Shown here one piece after another: positions 33,745 through 39,344 of a stretch of 39,344 bases of DNA (position 1 is the stretch's first letter; each line of letters opens with the position of its first letter). The stretch lies in the NCBI GenBank assembly GCA_903911225.1, contig CAIWCT010000266.1, positions 1 through 39,344 on the forward strand, in the 5' to 3' direction. A model generated the notes under the pieces. That model was not told the DNA's origin, searched no databases, and was given only the letters and a program-made list of their open reading frames with translations. Made by a program: the position numbers and the translations under genes. This DNA is from an uncultured delta proteobacterium. Its GTDB lineage: Bacteria > Desulfobacterota > WTBG01 > CAIYCZ01 > CAIRTM01.

Positions 33745-34665
33745 CTATGCCCCTCCCTCAAAAGAAGAAAGCTGCTTTTTTCTTGCTACAACCCAGATCG
33801 TTTTAACCCCCAGATCTTCAAGGCTATCGCTGAATTTATTATTTATACGCAAAGACTTCAAGCCGGCCATATCGGAATCCGTCGGCTGTTCCGCTTCGCA
33901 GACAAGAATTTCAAATCCCGCATTTTGGAACATGTTAACATAATCAGGATAGCGCAGTCTGTTCTGAAAATGAAGAGAAGAATTGAAAAAGGCCCACTGG
34001 CGATCAGAAAATTTCAGAAAATTATATGTTGAAACATGCCTGTCACAGTACGCAAAGTGATCCTTGGGATCAATCAGACAGCTGATAATACAGTCAGGCT
34101 TAAGCAGTCTTCGGCATTCCGCAAGTATGAGGGCAAGATCTTTGGCCGGTATATGTTCAAGTGTTGCTGTGGATGAAATAAAATCAAAAGATGCTGATGG
34201 GAAATTTGTCTTTCGCATATCACATGGAGCCAGATAGTTAATGCCGAACAGAGCATTAAGCTCGGCCATACTGGCCAGCGCATGTGAAGTCGCTTTTTTA
34301 TCGATGTGTCCATCGGCCTTTTGGGTATGCCGATGCAGCCGCTCAATCGCATCGTTAATCAGTGCAATTTTTGCATGCGGCTTGATGTCGACCGCGCACT
34401 GTTTTTTTATGCCCCGGGCATGAAAGTATAATTGGCTGATTAAGTCCCACCCTGCCCCGAATTCAAAAAAAACAGGGTTGAGCAGCGACTCGGCAGGACT
34501 GTGCCTTAAAAAAAACCCATAATGCTTTTCCGAAATAAAAAGCATATCGTTAAATGTATCACTGCTGACGGGAAGCGTCCTGCTGACGTACCTCCTGAGC
34601 GCGAAATTCACAGAGGCGCTCCCGGGCAGAGAGCTTGCGATTTTTTGAATACATGCTTTCAGCAT
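33745..34665 (-). CDS. SAM-dependent methyltransferase
   Basis: The frame opens at TTG 34683, two bases after the ligase stop. I prefer ATG 34665 (306 residues), since the TTG has its GAGG directly adjacent and unusable. Motif I reads FFEFGAGWDLISQLYF, an acidic strand CAVDIKPHAK follows, then SASFDFISSTATLEHIPAKD and AECRRLLKPDCIISCLI, a standard class I pattern. A helical insert of about 35 residues separates motifs I and II. The substrate is presumably part of the glycan, by location between the ligase and a GT4. Confidence 0.82.
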   Translation of the reverse strand: MLKACIQKIASSLPGSASVNFALRRYVSRTLPVSSDTFNDMLFISEKHYGFFLRHSPAESLLNPVFFEFGAGWDLISQLYFHARGIKKQCAVDIKPHAKIALINDAIERLHRHTQKADGHIDKKATSHALASMAELNALFGINYLAPCDMRKTNFPSASFDFISSTATLEHIPAKDLALILAECRRLLKPDCIISCLIDPKDHFAYCDRHVSTYNFLKFSDRQWAFFNSSLHFQNRLRYPDYVNMFQNAGFEILVCEAEQPTDSDMAGLKSLRINNKFSDSLEDLGVKTIWVVARKKQLSSFEGGA

Positions 34666-34685
34666 CCATCTCAAAACAAGCAACC

Positions 34686-36086
34686 TCAGCCATTAGAAAT
34701 GAGTGGGGGCGCGCCCCGTTCATCTAAGCACGCATCTTTACCGCACATGCCGATATGTTGTAAAGCAATTGTCAAGCCCATGAGGGACCAGAATGTGGGA
34801 GAAACACTCACCACGCTGAAGCTGAAAAAATCATTAACAAGATAGCCGCAATATCCGCTGAAAATTGCGCATAAAAATATTCGCGTTTCAGCATTGCCCT
34901 CCCGTTTCAATTCCCGCCACAGCCACATAAGGAAAGAGACCAGGATGCCGCAATAAGCTAAAAGGCCGAAAATTCCCTGCGCGAGCGCCACATCAAGATA
35001 GTTGTTATGGACTCTGTCCAAAATAACTTTGCAGTTAAAGCGTCGATTATATTCCAGGTTATATTGCTGCATAATGAGCACATGCGTATCCGGGCCATAG
35101 CCCAGCAGCGGCCGCATGGCAATATGGTCAATGGCTTTTTCCCACATAAAAAAACGCGTTGAGTTTTCCCGGAGTTTTCCGATTTCAAAAGCCTCCGCTG
35201 TTCGGCTTGTAATCATTTTTTGCAAATCCGGTAATTTGCCCCGGGCAAATGCCGCTATGGAAATAAAGGCCAACCCGACCAGCATAATGCCTGCCAGAGA
35301 AAGCAGCAGCTTCTTCTTAAGAATGCGGACTGTTGCCCCGGTAATAAGAAAAATGAAGCTTGCAATAAAAAAACCAAACCAGCTTGACCGCGTTTCGGTT
35401 AAAATAAGCGCTGCAACAGAAATACTGCATGCGAGTGCCCATAATATATTCCGCTTCCAGCTTGTGCTGATGCATATAAATGCCATCAACAGGGGGGCCG
35501 TCAATACCAAAAATTTACCAAGAAAATTTGCATTACCCAAAGTGCTGCCGAATGCCTGCATCCCGGGAAGTGGCCTTATTCCGAAAAAAGGAGCCGTTTT
35601 AACGGGATCAAAGCCGATATATTGAATAATTGCATAGGCCGCTACCAATACTGAACAGACCGCAAGCCCCAGCAAAAGGATCCGTGCCTGCTGCCGCGTA
35701 AAAACAAACGCGGCAAAAAGCACAGGCAAAATAGTGTAGACAAGAATTGTCAGCACACCTTCCTGGCGAAAAAAATCCCCCCGGATGCTGAGTTCGCGAT
35801 CAACCGAGTAAAGCGTGGAAACAATGGCTGAAATAGCATAGAGGGCAAGAAAGAAACAGAGAAAAAACGGGGGCAGGGTGATACGGATTTTACCGGCAAT
35901 TTTTACAATCACTGCCGCGGACAAGACAATCAGCACAAGAACATAGGTCGAATCTATCTTCGGTATATACCAAAAATCAAAAGCAAAAGGGTCGATGATC
36001 AGGGGCACCACAGCAAGCTGAAAAAAAAGACAGATAGTAATCGTCTTTTTGCAGATTTCAACAAAATTACTTTCAGCCACCAGCAT
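34686..36086 (-). CDS. O-antigen ligase/Wzy_C-type membrane protein, possible pilin glycan transferase
   Basis: The 466-residue protein has about eleven hydrophobic segments. Family signs are LTETRSSWFGFFIASF in the middle and, after a long periplasmic loop with GYGPDTHV, the RVHNNYLDVALAQGIFGLL block. This contains the histidine-Asn pair typical of WaaL, Wzy_C and PglL/TfpO proteins. Such enzymes transfer a lipid-linked glycan to lipid A core or to a protein. The gene lies immediately downstream of pilA in the same direction, as tfpO/pilO does in Pseudomonas, although a terminator and a repeat element separate them here. Ligase versus polymerase versus pilin transferase cannot be settled by sequence reading. 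Confidence 0.83.
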   Translation of the reverse strand: MLVAESNFVEICKKTITICLFFQLAVVPLIIDPFAFDFWYIPKIDSTYVLVLIVLSAAVIVKIAGKIRITLPPFFLCFFLALYAISAIVSTLYSVDRELSIRGDFFRQEGVLTILVYTILPVLFAAFVFTRQQARILLLGLAVCSVLVAAYAIIQYIGFDPVKTAPFFGIRPLPGMQAFGSTLGNANFLGKFLVLTAPLLMAFICISTSWKRNILWALACSISVAALILTETRSSWFGFFIASFIFLITGATVRILKKKLLLSLAGIMLVGLAFISIAAFARGKLPDLQKMITSRTAEAFEIGKLRENSTRFFMWEKAIDHIAMRPLLGYGPDTHVLIMQQYNLEYNRRFNCKVILDRVHNNYLDVALAQGIFGLLAYCGILVSFLMWLWRELKREGNAETRIFLCAIFSGYCGYLVNDFFSFSVVSVSPTFWSLMGLTIALQHIGMCGKDACLDERGAPPLISNG

Positions 36087-36108
36087 ATACCAGGCATCCT
36101 TAGAAATT

Positions 36109-36185
36109 GATGGTCTCGTACAAAGTCGTCATAAAGATGTTTTATTTATTGTAATGACCTCAGGGGACTTTTACGGGTTCACCAA
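36109..36185. repeat. MITE-like palindromic element
   Basis: The arms TGGTCTCGTACAAAGTCGTC (36111-36130) and, reversed, TGGTGAACCCGTAAAAGTCC (36184-36165) are imperfect inverted repeats with an ATGAC/GTCAT core. They resemble the tggactcgtaaaaagtcgtca-type ends of small non-coding palindromic elements scattered in several Desulfobacterota genomes. The element has no coding capacity. It lies between the pilA terminator and the ligase gene and would cover the natural place for a ligase promoter. Confidence 0.55.
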
Positions 36186-36193
36186 AAAAATAC

Positions 36194-36224
36194 AAAAAAA
36201 CAGAGGCTCGTAAGCCTCTGTTTT
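36194..36224 (-). terminator. intrinsic terminator of pilA
   Basis: A perfect 8-bp stem CAGAGGCT (36201-36208) and AGCCTCTG (36213-36220) with a 4-base loop is extended by A-T pairs. Read on the minus strand it is followed by a run of T. It lies 50 bases after the pilA stop codon, the expected place for high-level pilin mRNA to end. Confidence 0.85.
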
Positions 36225-36275
36225 GGGTGATTCAGATAAACATCACTTTTTCATGAACCGGAAACTTTTGTCTCA

Positions 36276-36785
36276 CTAGTTTAATGTTATTCCACTGGTC
36301 GCAGTCGAATAAGTCTGGCGTTGAATACCACTGGGGCGAACTTCAATCTGTGCACCCACAAGATCAGATGGCACGCCGCCGACATCTAAAATAAAGTAAT
36401 AATCTGCGCACTCGGTGGTGCCAGCAACGCAGTTAGCACCATTACTGTCCAGCCCTTGATATTTACCTGCCTTATACCCCTGCCCGGCCATACTGCTGTT
36501 AAGGGTAGCGCCATTTAAATTAGAAAGGGATGCCAGACTGGCTGGATCGGTAAGGGGGCCCCAAGCTGATATGGTTGTCGGAAAAACATTGCCTGACGAC
36601 ACTGCAGCTAAGCCTGCCATCGCTCCCCTGATTGACTCGGAGGTTGCAATACCAGCAGCTACACGGGACTTGTTTCTGTAGGCAATAAAATTAGGTACGG
36701 CAATAGCAGCCAGAATACCGATAATGGCCACAACGATCATGAGTTCGATCAGGGTAAAACCTTTTTCATTTCTTGCTTTAAACAT
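36276..36785 (-). CDS. pilA: type IV major pilin
   Basis: The 169-residue prepilin has a short leader MFKARNEKG and the class III N-terminus. The cleavage site is Gly9/Phe10, followed by FTLIELMIVVAIIGILAAIA with the essential Glu at mature position 5. The hydrophobic helix continues to NFIAYRNKSR. The globular part has one Cys pair (NCVAGTTECADYYF), probably the disulfide loop near the C-terminus, and a tail rich in Ser/Thr (QTYSTATSGITLN). I start at ATG 36785, preceded by AAGGAGA. The frame is open further upstream to 36914, but that would bury the leader. At 160 mature residues it is a full-size pilin, unlike the short Geobacter e-pilin. The adjacent sigma-54 promoter and PilS/PilR genes indicate regulated expression. 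Confidence 0.93.
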   Translation of the reverse strand: MFKARNEKGFTLIELMIVVAIIGILAAIAVPNFIAYRNKSRVAAGIATSESIRGAMAGLAAVSSGNVFPTTISAWGPLTDPASLASLSNLNGATLNSSMAGQGYKAGKYQGLDSNGANCVAGTTECADYYFILDVGGVPSDLVGAQIEVRPSGIQRQTYSTATSGITLN

Positions 36786-37140
36786 AACATTTCTCCTTTT
36801 GCATTGTTTTTTGTTTATACCTTTGTTTGTACTTTTGTTTGTAGTGTCTAATATTTTTGCCTCCCAACCTCCTTTCGTTTCTGTACAAACATAGATATGC
36901 AACATCAATGCCAAATTATTAAATCAAAATTTTATACAAAAGCATTAAATTAATAACAATTTCGCAGCTGCATCTTACCATTAAATGTAAAACCGCTAAC
37001 AAAAAATGTTACCTCTCATGTCTCCACCATGTTTATGGCCCCATATTTTCGGGAAACCCCACCTTTGGCTCTCTTCACGGCCTAAAAATTCAGACAAAGT
37101 ATCTATACTGTGTGTGCAACTTTATTTTTTTTGAACTCTA
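36786..37140. other. pilA upstream region
   Basis: This AT-rich non-coding stretch contains the sigma-54 promoter at 36898-36914 and, on the transcript, about 100 bases of untranslated leader. The part beyond the promoter (36915-37140) should hold binding sites for the PilR-type activator, but I cannot define a specific repeated motif. No gene is evident on either strand. Confidence 0.5.
36898..36914 (-). promoter_or_regulatory. sigma-54 (-24/-12) promoter of pilA
   Basis: Read on the minus strand the site is TTGGCATTGATGTTGCA, matching YTGGCACGRNNNTTGCW at all but two less critical positions, with the invariant GG and GC at the right 10-base spacing. Transcription would start near 36887, about 100 bases before ATG 36785. 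PilSR-controlled pilins in other proteobacteria use just this promoter class. Confidence 0.8.
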
Positions 37141-37142
37141 TT

Positions 37143-37176
37143 TAAAAAAAATTCGTCGCTCCCGCGAAAGCGGGAG
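37143..37176 (-). terminator. probable intrinsic terminator after pilS
   Basis: On the minus strand the GCGGGAG/CTCCCGC stem with TTTC loop is followed, after cgacgaa, by eight T. It lies about 130 bases after the pilS stop codon and could end the pilR-pilS transcript before the separately promoted pilA. Confidence 0.55.
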
Positions 37177-37255
37177 TCCATTTTTTGGGCGTTTCATGGA
37201 TTCCTGCTCCTCGATCTGGTCGAGGACAAGCTTCGGGAATGACGTTCCCGAGGGT
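37155..37255. repeat. triple-hairpin interspersed repeat
   Basis: Three perfect stems follow each other: CTCCCGC-GAAA-GCGGGAG (37159-37176), CCTCGA-TCTGG-TCGAGG (37209-37225) and CGGGAA-TGACG-TTCCCG (37234-37250). The wording (tcgctcccgcgaaagcgggag, attcctg, gggaatgacg) belongs to the 'cccgcgaaagcggg' class of intergenic repeats found in many proteobacterial genomes. It lies between pilS and pilA. Confidence 0.6.
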
Positions 37256-37305
37256 TCTTTTTATTAAGTTGCACAGTACATGTATGGCTTTATCACCCCT
37301 GCTTA

Positions 37306-39039
37306 TCACTGGGCCGGGGAAGTGTCGGGCAAAACAAGCGTGAATATTGCCCCGCAACCTTCCTGGCTCTCCACAGCTATTGTGCCGTTATGCTCCTGAA
37401 TAATTTTATATACAATGGCCAAGCCAAGGCCGATCCCGGTATCTTTGGTCGTAAAAAAGGGATCGAAAATGCTGCCGATTTCCGATTTTTTAATGCCGCA
37501 TCCGTCATCGGCAATTTTAACTTCAACCCATGACATAATCGGGCTTTTCGCAGCAGGCTCGGGGATGTGGTTTTTTAAAGCAGCAGGCTCAAATCCGTGC
37601 TGTACCACAGCAGCAGTAAGTATAATAGTACCGCTTTTGACAGTCATTGCCTGAGCGGCATTAAGAATAAGATTCCACAGAACCTGTTTTATTTGCTGCC
37701 GATTTGCCGTAACAGTAATAGTCTCCGGAATTTGCTGCTTTATAGAACAGGCATTCTTGCATTCAGCGCTGTTATTAAAAAGCGCAACAACCTCGTCTGC
37801 TATCGTCTTTAATAGGATGCTCTCTTTGCCCTGGGCTTCTGCACGCGCGTACTGGGTAAAGTCGGAAATCATGCTGCTGAGATTTTTACTCTCTCTGATT
37901 ATTATGTCCATGAGACGCGTATCGGCGGCATTGAGCTGCAGGCTTTTTTGCAGCACCTGAATTGAGCCGCTGATTGAAGCAAGCGGATTTCTGACCTCAT
38001 GGGCTATGCCGGCTGCAAGCCTTCCCACAGCTGCCAGCCTGTCCACTCTTTTTATATGCTCCTGCATTTCTCTGAAATCGGTAAGATCCTGGAAGGTGAG
38101 AATAGTGCCGATTTCTTCGTTTGCGGAGTCTTTAATGCTTGATCCTGAAAAGCCCAGCAACAGTGATCGTCCGTCCTGGCGGATAAAGCTCAGTTCAAAA
38201 TCCGTGGGAAAGAACATCCCTGTTGCAGGAGACGAAGAAGCATCACCGGCAGAGGATATGCCGGGGAAAATAACGTCCACATCTTTCATATAGGCAGTAT
38301 CAAATGTGCAGCCGGTTATATCCTGGGCTGCACGGTTAAATGTTATGATGCGCCTGAACTGATCAAGGGTTAAAAGGCCGCTGGGGATATGCTGTATTAT
38401 CTTTTCATTCAAAGCTTCAAGCTGATCAAGGGCTATCTGTTTCCTCTGAAGCTGCTGCCTTGATTTTCGCGCCTGCTCGGTCAGAAAGCTGCTCAGAACG
38501 GCGACCATATAAAAAGCCGCTACATTAATGACAATGGGATACATGAGGCGGACATCTTCATATCCGGTTGCTGTAAAAGCACCGATATGAAGCGGCGTGA
38601 TAATGTTATACTGCTGCAGGATAAGAAGCCCCGCATACAGGCAGCTTGCAGCGGTTGCGGCAAACAGGCCCCCTGATATAAACAGGCAGATACTGGCCGA
38701 AATGATCGATATGCTGTAGAGAAATGAAAAAATGCTGTTTATGCCGCCGGTGATAAAAAGCAGGGCGGTAACGAAAAAAACATCCGCCGTTATCTGGACA
38801 TAGGCAAAAAGAACAAACCGCCGGACATAGGGAAGAATAAAAGCATAGATGAACGTTAGGACAAAAGCGCTGCCAGTCAGGGCATAGAGGTAGACAAGAT
38901 GGGTGGTGACATAGGACTCGCTTCGCCTGAGCTGCGCCACTGTGGCTATGCCGAAAAAAAAGGTCGCCACCAAAACCCTGAAAAACATAAGCCACTGAAG
39001 CTGGCCTTTCAGATAGTGAGTATCTTCACTTGATTTCAT
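37306..39039 (-). CDS. pilS: PilS-like membrane sensor histidine kinase
   Basis: The 577-residue protein has six hydrophobic segments in residues 17-185, as in PilS. A PAS-type domain (about 205-325, with LEALNEKIIQHIPSGLLTLD) comes next, then the HisKA box GIAHEVRNPLASISGS with His347. The ATPase domain has its N box at NLILNAAQAM (Asn460), then DDGCGI (511-516), FDPFFT (525-530) and GIGLGL (535-540). All catalytic boxes are intact. It would phosphorylate a PilR-type regulator in response to a membrane signal, such as pilin level. It lies downstream of the regulator and upstream of pilA. ATG 39039 gives the expected N-terminus, though its ribosome binding site is weak. Confidence 0.88.
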   Translation of the reverse strand: MKSSEDTHYLKGQLQWLMFFRVLVATFFFGIATVAQLRRSESYVTTHLVYLYALTGSAFVLTFIYAFILPYVRRFVLFAYVQITADVFFVTALLFITGGINSIFSFLYSISIISASICLFISGGLFAATAASCLYAGLLILQQYNIITPLHIGAFTATGYEDVRLMYPIVINVAAFYMVAVLSSFLTEQARKSRQQLQRKQIALDQLEALNEKIIQHIPSGLLTLDQFRRIITFNRAAQDITGCTFDTAYMKDVDVIFPGISSAGDASSSPATGMFFPTDFELSFIRQDGRSLLLGFSGSSIKDSANEEIGTILTFQDLTDFREMQEHIKRVDRLAAVGRLAAGIAHEVRNPLASISGSIQVLQKSLQLNAADTRLMDIIIRESKNLSSMISDFTQYARAEAQGKESILLKTIADEVVALFNNSAECKNACSIKQQIPETITVTANRQQIKQVLWNLILNAAQAMTVKSGTIILTAAVVQHGFEPAALKNHIPEPAAKSPIMSWVEVKIADDGCGIKKSEIGSIFDPFFTTKDTGIGLGLAIVYKIIQEHNGTIAVESQEGCGAIFTLVLPDTSPAQ

Positions 39040-39083
39040 AAGCTATCAGCATTTAAAACACATTCATATGCCATTGCAGGCTG

Positions 39084-39344
39084 TCAGTCCCGTTTCAAAA
39101 CGCACGCATCAAGCGCTAGTTTCTGAATCCTGTAGCGCATCGACCGCAGTGTTATACCCAGCAGTTGCGCAGCAGCCTTTAGCGAACCCCCGGATTGTTG
39201 TAAAGCTTCTTCAACATATCCCTTTTCATAGCGCTCAAGCAGTGTGTCAAGCATAACGCCGTCCGGGGGAATGCTGAAATCACCCCGAACATCTGCTGGT
39301 GCCTGCCGACTGCCCCCGGCGCTGCTGCATGACGAAACGTCAAG
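39084..39344 (-). CDS. pilR: PilR-like sigma-54 response regulator, C-terminal part (cut by window edge)
   Basis: The last 86 residues of a protein that begins outside the window are in frame to the edge. They hold a variable linker and then LDTLLERYEKGYVEEALQQ followed by SGGSLKAAAQLLGITLRSMRYRIQKL. This is the Fis-type helix-turn-helix at the end of NtrC-family regulators, and the RSMRYRIQKL ending is typical of PilR. The receiver and ATPase domains are not visible, so the name rests on this domain and on the adjacent PilS-like gene and sigma-54 pilA promoter. Its stop lies 44 bases before pilS. Confidence 0.8.
   Translation of the reverse strand, partial: LDVSSCSSAGGSRQAPADVRGDFSIPPDGVMLDTLLERYEKGYVEEALQQSGGSLKAAAQLLGITLRSMRYRIQKLALDACVLKRD

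Noticed and set aside
35116-35625. Plus-strand ORF of 169 codons opposite the ligase-like gene
   Set aside because: It is the complement of hydrophobic membrane-protein codons. Its composition is that of a shadow frame.
36786-36914. 43-residue upstream extension of pilA
   Set aside because: The prepilin leader MFKARNEKG must be at the N-terminus, a strong ribosome binding site precedes 36785, and the extension overlaps the sigma-54 promoter.
37142-37357. Minus-strand ORF after pilS
   Set aside because: It runs through the hairpin repeat, whose translation often gives short PDRGAGIHETPKKWTPAFAG-type frames in many genomes without being a gene.
1-39344. CRISPR array, tRNA, rRNA, phage or toxin-antitoxin genes
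   Set aside because: I saw no regularly spaced direct repeats, no cloverleaf-type sequences and no phage or toxin-antitoxin motifs in any stretch of the window.

Overview
This 39.3-kb window looks like a surface-polysaccharide (O-antigen or exopolysaccharide-type) locus that ends against a type IV pilus regulatory and pilin module. It carries about 27 intact genes and two partial ones. I saw no rRNA, tRNA, CRISPR array or complete insertion sequence. The organism is most likely a Gram-negative deltaproteobacterium (Desulfobacterota). Reasons are the Wzm/Wzt exporter, a sigma-54 promoter in front of pilA next to PilS/PilR-type genes, and small palindromic interspersed repeats of a kind common in that group. 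The species cannot be named from the sequence alone.

Left block, + strand, 293-14810. An ABC-2 permease and its ATPase with a C-terminal Wzt-type domain (wzm, wzt) lead a tightly packed run. It contains an FkbM methyltransferase, a DUF268 protein, a third methyltransferase-like protein, a protein with a putative zinc site and a GT61-like C-terminal half, an asparagine synthase-type amidotransferase, an HlpA-like glycosyltransferase, a methyltransferase, a protein with a ParB/sulfiredoxin-like motif, a TIGR04325-type methyltransferase, another methyltransferase, an NAD-dependent epimerase/dehydratase, an N-terminal remnant of a DegT-type aminotransferase, and a GT8-like transferase. Many junctions overlap or nearly overlap, which suggests translational coupling.

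Middle block, + strand, 14934-28592. This is an AT-richer run of glycosyltransferases: two GT2 proteins, five GT4-type proteins (three consecutive ones look like paralogues), and three large polytopic membrane proteins of the GT-C/GT39 type.

Right polysaccharide block, - strand, 36086-28593. In transcription order it holds an O-antigen-ligase/Wzy_C-type membrane protein, a methyltransferase, a GT4, a radical SAM protein with a SPASM-like tail, a polytopic membrane protein, and a methyltransferase with a cysteine-rich N-terminus. It meets the middle block stop codon to stop codon (TGATCA) with no intergenic bases.

Pilus module, - strand, 39344-36276. It holds the C-terminal Fis-type domain of a PilR-like regulator (cut by the window edge), a PilS-like membrane histidine kinase, and a type IV pilin preceded by a near-consensus sigma-54 promoter and followed by a strong terminator.

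Working model (inference): the GT and methyltransferase genes build and decorate a heavily methylated glycan on a lipid carrier, Wzm/Wzt exports it, and the GT-C proteins may add sugars on the periplasmic side. The Wzy_C protein lies directly downstream of pilA, as the pilin glycosylase TfpO/PilO does in Pseudomonas, so it may link glycan to the pilin rather than, or as well as, to lipid A core. No initiating phosphoglycosyltransferase and no complete nucleotide-sugar pathway is present, so those functions must lie elsewhere.
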